The notes under the pieces: generated by a model
The model's input: only the letters and a program-made list of their open reading frames with translations
Databases searched by the model: none
What the model was told of the DNA's origin: nothing
Shown: one piece after another, positions 23,595 through 26,669 of the stretch
Layout: every line of letters begins with the position of its first letter
Numbering within the stretch: the stretch's first letter is position 1
Assembly (NCBI GenBank): GCA_002383405.1
Contig: DFYS01000102.1
Span: 1-26,669, forward strand
Length of the DNA: 26,669 nucleotides
Source of the DNA: Moorella sp. UBA4076
GTDB lineage: Bacteria; Bacillota; DSM-521; Neomoorellales; Neomoorellaceae
Direction of reading: 5' to 3'
Made by a program: the position numbers and the translations under genes

Positions 23595-23822
23595 CTACTC
23601 CGCCGTGAAGGGGAGCATGGCGACAGCGCGCGCCCGTTTAACCGCCGCTGTCAGCTGGCGTTGGTGGCGGGCGCAATTGCCGGAAATACGGCGGGGTAAA
23701 ATTTTACCCCGTTCGCTGATATAACGGCGGAGGCGGCTGATATCCTTGTAGTCGACCTGTTCAACTTTATCGACACAGAAGCTGCAAACCCGCTTCCGCG
23801 CACGTTTCTTGTCCCGTCGCAA
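23595..23822 (-). CDS. rpsR: Ribosomal protein S18
   Basis: Small-subunit protein of 75 residues: RKRVCSFCVDK, DYKDISRLRRYISERGKILPRRISGNCARHQRQL. The CxxC and CxxH pairs indicate the zinc-binding form of S18. The start is a TTG at 23822 with GAGGTG about 9 nt upstream; no ATG or GTG gives a full-length protein. It is separated from ssb by about 440 nt of unusual DNA, although the two are normally adjacent. Confidence 0.96.
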   Translation of the reverse strand: MRRDKKRARKRVCSFCVDKVEQVDYKDISRLRRYISERGKILPRRISGNCARHQRQLTAAVKRARAVAMLPFTAE

Positions 23823-23899
23823 AATCTATTTCACCTCTTGTCAGTTGCCCCGTTATTTAGTCGTTTTATCCAGTTGCCACTTCCAGGGTATCCTGGCTC

Positions 23900-23939
23900 A
23901 GGTCTGACGCATGCTCTTATAAATTGGCGCCTAATCTTA
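23900..23939. repeat. Dispersed repeat A, copy 2
   Basis: It matches 1795-1834. Its CTGACGCATG segment is mirrored by GATGCGTCAG at about 24012-24021, and the phrase GCAGGTTTT.GATGCGTCAG recurs on the plus strand at about 25919-25938. This shows several related short repeats in this interval and at the right end. Confidence 0.75.
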
Positions 23940-24260
23940 AGATGAGCTAATTATTTGGTCGCCATAATTCAATGGGGGAATCTGGAAGTATCGCGCGTGC
24001 AAGCAGGTTTTTGATGCGTCAGCACTGATCCTGGCTATATATACTTGCTTGCCTGCATACTGGGAATCATCAATTCCCCACCTGGTACGGAGATATTCGC
24101 TACCGACCAGTATGCTGATAGGCAAACCCGGCTGCAGAACAGGCCCGGGTGGCAGCAGACACTCCCAGCCGGAATCCTGAAAAGCATCAAACTTGTTTGG
24201 CCGTCTTACTTCCGAAGCCGGTCCAGCAGATAGGCCCCCGGCAACGATGAAGTAATCCAT
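23937..24260 (-). CDS. Small ORF of unknown function between ssb and rpsR
   Basis: A 107-codon frame whose ATG directly follows the ssb stop codon (TAA-ATG). The product (MDYFIVAGGLSAGPASEV..., then GLPISILVGSEYLRTRWGID and ISADASKTCLHARYFQIPPL) has no motif I recognise. The nearest ribosome-binding-like sequence (GAGGA inside ssb) is 16 nt away, so translation would rely on coupling. Part of the frame (DASKTCL) is encoded by a short repeat found elsewhere in the window. It may be a real accessory gene inserted in the rpsF-ssb-rpsR operon or only an open frame in repeat DNA. Confidence 0.3.
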   Translation of the reverse strand: MDYFIVAGGLSAGPASEVRRPNKFDAFQDSGWECLLPPGPVLQPGLPISILVGSEYLRTRWGIDDSQYAGKQVYIARISADASKTCLHARYFQIPPLNYGDQIISSS

Positions 24261-24713
24261 TTAAAAAGGCAGGTCGTCCTCGCTCATCTCAACTTCCGTC
24301 CCCAGGTCGCCGAAGTCCTGGTTAAAGCCGCCGCCACCGGTACCGCTCCCAGCACCGGTGGCAGTACTTACCCCACCGGCTCCCTTCCCATCTTTGGGCC
24401 AGTCCAGAAAGCGGACGTCTTCAGCTACCACATCGGTAGCCTGGCGTTTCTGGCCATCAGGGGTTTCATAGGAGCGTGTCTGGATGCGGCCGTCAACGGC
24501 CACCAGGCGACCCTTGTTCAGGTGGTTGGCGCAGTTTTCCGCGAGTTTCCGCCAGACAGTAATGCGAATAAAGTCAGTTCCCCGTTCGCCCTGCTGGTTG
24601 ACATAATTTCGGTCCACCGCCAGTGTGAAGCTGGCGACAGCAACCCCACTGGCCGTATAGCGCAGTTCCGGATCCCGCGTCAGCCGGCCGATAAGAATTA
24701 CCCGGTTTAACAT
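24261..24713 (-). CDS. ssb: Single-stranded DNA-binding protein
   Basis: Protects ssDNA in replication and repair. The 150-residue protein has the OB-fold in residues 1-105 (MLNRVILIGRLTRDPELRYT, FTLAVDRNY, DFIRITVWRKLAENCANHL), a Gly-rich linker and the acidic C-terminal tip SEDDLPF that recruits partner proteins. It starts 20 nt after rpsF and is cotranscribed with it. Confidence 0.97.
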   Translation of the reverse strand: MLNRVILIGRLTRDPELRYTASGVAVASFTLAVDRNYVNQQGERGTDFIRITVWRKLAENCANHLNKGRLVAVDGRIQTRSYETPDGQKRQATDVVAEDVRFLDWPKDGKGAGGVSTATGAGSGTGGGGFNQDFGDLGTEVEMSEDDLPF

Positions 24714-24733
24714 GCCTCTCCCACCGCCTTATC

Positions 24734-25030
24734 TTAACTGGCTTCTTCTTCCAGGCGTGTTATCAGGTAGCGGATTACCTCATCAGTAATCTTTAATACC
24801 CGCTCCAGTTCCTGGGCTACAGCTGCATCGCCTTTAAATCGCATCAGGACATAATAGCCCTCCCGGTACTTGCGTACCTCATAGGCCATCCGTTTCTTAC
24901 CCCACTGTTCGACCTCAGTAACCTGGCCGCCCTGGTCAGCTATCAATTTGGTGAATTTCTCTACCACCGCGGCGGTAGCTTCGGCTTCCAGGTCAGGCTT
25001 GACGATGAGGATAACTTCGTAGCCGCGCAT
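24734..25030 (-). CDS. rpsF: Ribosomal protein S6
   Basis: Small-subunit protein of 98 residues that pairs with S18. It shows the ferredoxin-like fold pattern MRGYEVILIVKPDLEAEA, WGKKRMAYEVRKYREGYYVLMRF and ELERVLKITDEVIRYLITR. GGGAGGAGGTG lies 7-8 nt ahead of the ATG at 25030. It is the first gene of rpsF-ssb-rpsR, behind its own promoter. Confidence 0.97.
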   Translation of the reverse strand: MRGYEVILIVKPDLEAEATAAVVEKFTKLIADQGGQVTEVEQWGKKRMAYEVRKYREGYYVLMRFKGDAAVAQELERVLKITDEVIRYLITRLEEEAS

Positions 25031-25099
25031 GCGGGAACACCTCCTCCCTGTGGACTTATGGCCCCACCTGCCGGTGGAGCAGGGAAGCTTTTCCGGTAG

Positions 25100-25129
25100 A
25101 TTATATCATACTTGGATCGCCGGGAGCAA
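25100..25129 (-). promoter_or_regulatory. Promoter of rpsF-ssb-rpsR
   Basis: TTGCTC (25124-25129), 18 nt, then TATAAT (25100-25105) with an extended TG, on the minus strand. The start is near 25093, leaving a leader of about 60 nt. Confidence 0.75.
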
Positions 25130-25204
25130 GGCCTTTGGTGCAAGGTCAATCTTTTTTTTATTTCTGATGCGCTCGAAGCCGCGGCTGTGGAATTACGATC
25201 AGGC

Positions 25205-25234
25205 CCCGTGGTGATACCACGGGTGCGATTTTTT
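25205..25234 (+). terminator. Terminator-like hairpin on the plus strand without an upstream gene
   Basis: A perfect 8-bp stem CCCGTGGT-GAT-ACCACGGG (25205-25223) is followed by TGCGA and then TTTTTT (25229-25234). The plus strand to its left carries no recognised gene; it is opposite the rpsF promoter region. Confidence 0.5.
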
Positions 25235-25412
25235 ATTGTGGCCTGCTAGGAATTTATGGTACAAACAACTTCACAGGCAGAAAATTTATTTAGAACCGGC
25301 AGCGGCAGCAGGAAAATAGATAATAATGGCGAATATATGTATGCGTAACGTAGGTTCTCAATGGCAAAACCATACGCAACCGTTGCAACTATTTCGCCAA
25401 CGGGGAGAACCA

Positions 25413-25421
25413 TGATATAAT
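25413..25421 (+). promoter_or_regulatory. Extended -10 promoter of the Rpn-like gene
   Basis: TGATATAAT (TG-N-TATAAT) lies 25 nt before the chosen GTG start, with AGAGGGG in between as ribosome binding site. Confidence 0.6.
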
Positions 25422-25445
25422 AACAACAGCAGAGGGGTGGCCGGC

Positions 25446-25877
25446 GTGCCTGCAAAAAAGCAACCGCAAGACACGCTGGAAGCCTGGCTGATGTACTTAA
25501 ACAACCTGGAAGGCGAAGAAATGGAGGCGATCGCTATGGCCAACCCGGCCATCCGCAGGGCGCTGACTATTGAAGAAGCCTTTAATCGCAGCGAGCAGGA
25601 ACGGCGGCTGTACGAATTGCGGGAAAAGGCCCTGCGCGATGAAATCTCCATGGTAGATGGGGCAAGGACTGAAGGCAGGGTGGAAGGCAAAGCAGAAGCC
25701 ATCTGTCAGTATCTAGATGCCCGCTTTGGGAGGGCTTCACGGGGCTTACAAAAACAAGTCAGTCAGTACAACAACCTGCAGGTGCTAAATAGAATCATCA
25801 ACAAGATCTACACCGCCGCTTCCCTGGATGACGCCCGCGCCATCATTGAGAGGATGGCAGTAGCTAAAGATGATTAA
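25446..25877 (+). CDS. C-terminal portion of an Rpn-family (PD-(D/E)XK) protein, stand-alone
   Basis: A 143-residue protein that matches only the C-terminal half of Rpn/transposase-like PD-(D/E)XK proteins: LEAWLMYLNNLEGEEMEAIA, ALTIEEAFNRSEQERRLYELREKALRDEIS, a GARTEGRVEGKAEA hinge, then a DUF4351-like end (QYLDARFGRASRGLQ...ASLDDARAIIERM). The nuclease catalytic domain is absent. Nevertheless there is an extended -10 promoter and AGAGGGG about 9 nt before the GTG at 25446 (an earlier GTG at 25437 lacks a site). It is either a truncated remnant or an independent small protein. A near-identical 25-nt piece recurs at the window end. Confidence 0.6.
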   Translation: MPAKKQPQDTLEAWLMYLNNLEGEEMEAIAMANPAIRRALTIEEAFNRSEQERRLYELREKALRDEISMVDGARTEGRVEGKAEAICQYLDARFGRASRGLQKQVSQYNNLQVLNRIINKIYTAASLDDARAIIERMAVAKDD

Positions 25878-26063
25878 AAGGTAATAACTCAATCGGGAAA
25901 TCAAGACCATACCCTGAAGCAGGTTTTGGATGCGTCAGGCCTGGTTCAATGCGGGAAGGATTTGTAGCCTTACAGGGTATATACTATGATAGAATTAAGG
26001 CAAGTTCCATCTGAAAGCGAGTAGTTACAGAACATCAAAAAGAGCGGGAAAGGAAGCATCACT
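25878..26063 (+). promoter_or_regulatory. Intergenic region with the uma2 promoter and a short repeat
   Basis: TTGTAG (25962-25967), 17 nt, then TATGAT (25985-25990) is the likely promoter of the Uma2-like gene. A GCAGGTTTT.GATGCGTCAG repeat, shared with about 24003-24021, lies at about 25919-25938. Confidence 0.6.
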
Positions 26064-26639
26064 ATGCCGATACCGCAGAAAAATAAACGATATACTTATG
26101 CCGATTACTTAACATTGCCGGAAGACGAAAGATGGGAAATCATTGACGGCGTACCTTTTATGCAAGCGGCGCCTTCATGGCAGCATCAGGCTGTTTCCCT
26201 GGAATTGTCCCGGCAGTTTGCTAATTATTTGCAAGGCAAGCCGTGTCGAGTGTTTACCGCTCCTTTTGACTTAAGAATATCTTCAGCACACGAACCGGAT
26301 GAGCAAACCACCAATGTTATCCAGCCGGACCTGGTAGTAATATGCAATGATCGCGGCCTGAAAGGCACAGGCTATCATGGCGTTCCCGAACTTATCATCG
26401 AAATATCCTCACCCTCTACTTCAAGGAAGGATAAAGTGCTCAAATTCAATATTTATGAAGCAGCAGGCGTGAAGGAATACTGGATTCTGGAACCGGAGGG
26501 AAAATTCGTCAGTGTATTCACCTTGCAGGAAAATAAACGATATGGCCGGCCTGAGACGTACACCGAACAAGATAAGGCGCCGGTCACCGTCTTTCCGGGC
26601 CTCACGATTGACCTTGCGCGGGTTTTTGCCTCGATATAG
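26064..26639 (+). CDS. Uma2 family (DUF820) putative endonuclease
   Basis: A 191-residue protein of the PD-(D/E)XK-like Uma2 family. The N-terminus YTYADYLTLPEDERWEIIDG (residues about 10-29) is typical. The core has VIQPDLVVI (metal-binding Asp), PELIIEISSPSTSRKDKVLKFNIYEAAGVKEYWI (Glu and Lys of the active site) and a C-terminal VFPGLTIDL. The family is abundant in thermophiles and cyanobacteria and its biological role is unclear. AAAGGAAG is about 9 nt ahead of the ATG. It lies between two Rpn-like sequences. Confidence 0.88.
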   Translation: MPIPQKNKRYTYADYLTLPEDERWEIIDGVPFMQAAPSWQHQAVSLELSRQFANYLQGKPCRVFTAPFDLRISSAHEPDEQTTNVIQPDLVVICNDRGLKGTGYHGVPELIIEISSPSTSRKDKVLKFNIYEAAGVKEYWILEPEGKFVSVFTLQENKRYGRPETYTEQDKAPVTVFPGLTIDLARVFASI

Positions 26640-26669
26640 CCGGTACAACCTCGAAGGCGAAGAAATGGA
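26640..26669 (+). pseudogene. Edge of a second Rpn-like sequence (cut by the window end)
   Basis: 26645-26669 matches 25501-25525 at 24 of 25 bases and reads YNLEGEEM in frame, the same segment as NNLEGEEM of the Rpn-family protein upstream. No start codon is seen between the uma2 stop and this piece, so it looks like a fragment lacking its N-terminus; what follows is outside the window. Confidence 0.5.

Overview
The window looks like chromosomal DNA of a thermophilic, GC-rich Firmicute close to Moorella. The reasons are the gene content and order (greA-lysS, coaX-dus, rpsF-ssb-rpsR ... rplI-lonC-dnaB), the strong AGGAGG-type ribosome binding sites, the frequent TTG/GTG starts, and a short-form hybrid-cluster protein. 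The genus comes from recall of protein style and gene order, not from a search. Nearly all genes lie on the minus strand. The plus-strand genes are hcp, a small two-gene module after it, and the two accessory genes at the right end.

Layout, left to right. 1-306 is non-coding. 307-2669 is the greA-lysS unit (minus), driven by a perfect TTGACA-N17-TATAAT promoter and interrupted by dispersed repeats. 2686-3086 is a decayed reading frame with two in-frame stops. 3087-5178 holds aspartate ammonia-lyase directly behind a Phd/RelE-type toxin-antitoxin pair whose promoter overlaps a perfect palindrome. 5280-7940 is a three-gene operon: an HTH regulator, a protein of the 'quinate 5-dehydrogenase' annotation family, and a COG5322 dehydrogenase that closely resembles cyanobacterial acyl-ACP reductase. 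8087-15071 is a vitamin/cofactor block: dusB, coaX, a DUF1284 protein, bioY, birA, panD, panC and a Rossmann/DUF2520 protein. It has a BirA-type operator, an apparently leaderless birA, and a 240-nt leader with an intrinsic terminator ahead of the pantothenate genes.

15120-17240 (plus) carries hcp under a CRP/FNR-type site centred at -41.5, followed by a terminator and an AT-richer pair of small genes that looks like a toxin-antitoxin module. 17253-25129 (minus) is the DUF763 gene and the replication/translation block dnaB, lonC, rplI, DUF2232 (yybS-like), rpsR, ssb, rpsF. Extra DNA with repeats and a possible small ORF separates ssb from rpsR, and a folded region with a terminator lies between rpsR and DUF2232. 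The right end (25200-26669) is accessory: a catalytic-domain-less Rpn-family protein with its own promoter, an Uma2 nuclease-like gene, and the edge of a second Rpn-like sequence.

The most notable features are the acyl-ACP-reductase-like operon, the leader RNA of the pantothenate operon, the hcp regulatory site, the orphan Rpn C-terminal protein, and a repeated pattern in which dispersed repeats encode the last codons of genes (dusB, DUF2520, panD). No rRNA, tRNA, CRISPR array or intact transposase was seen.
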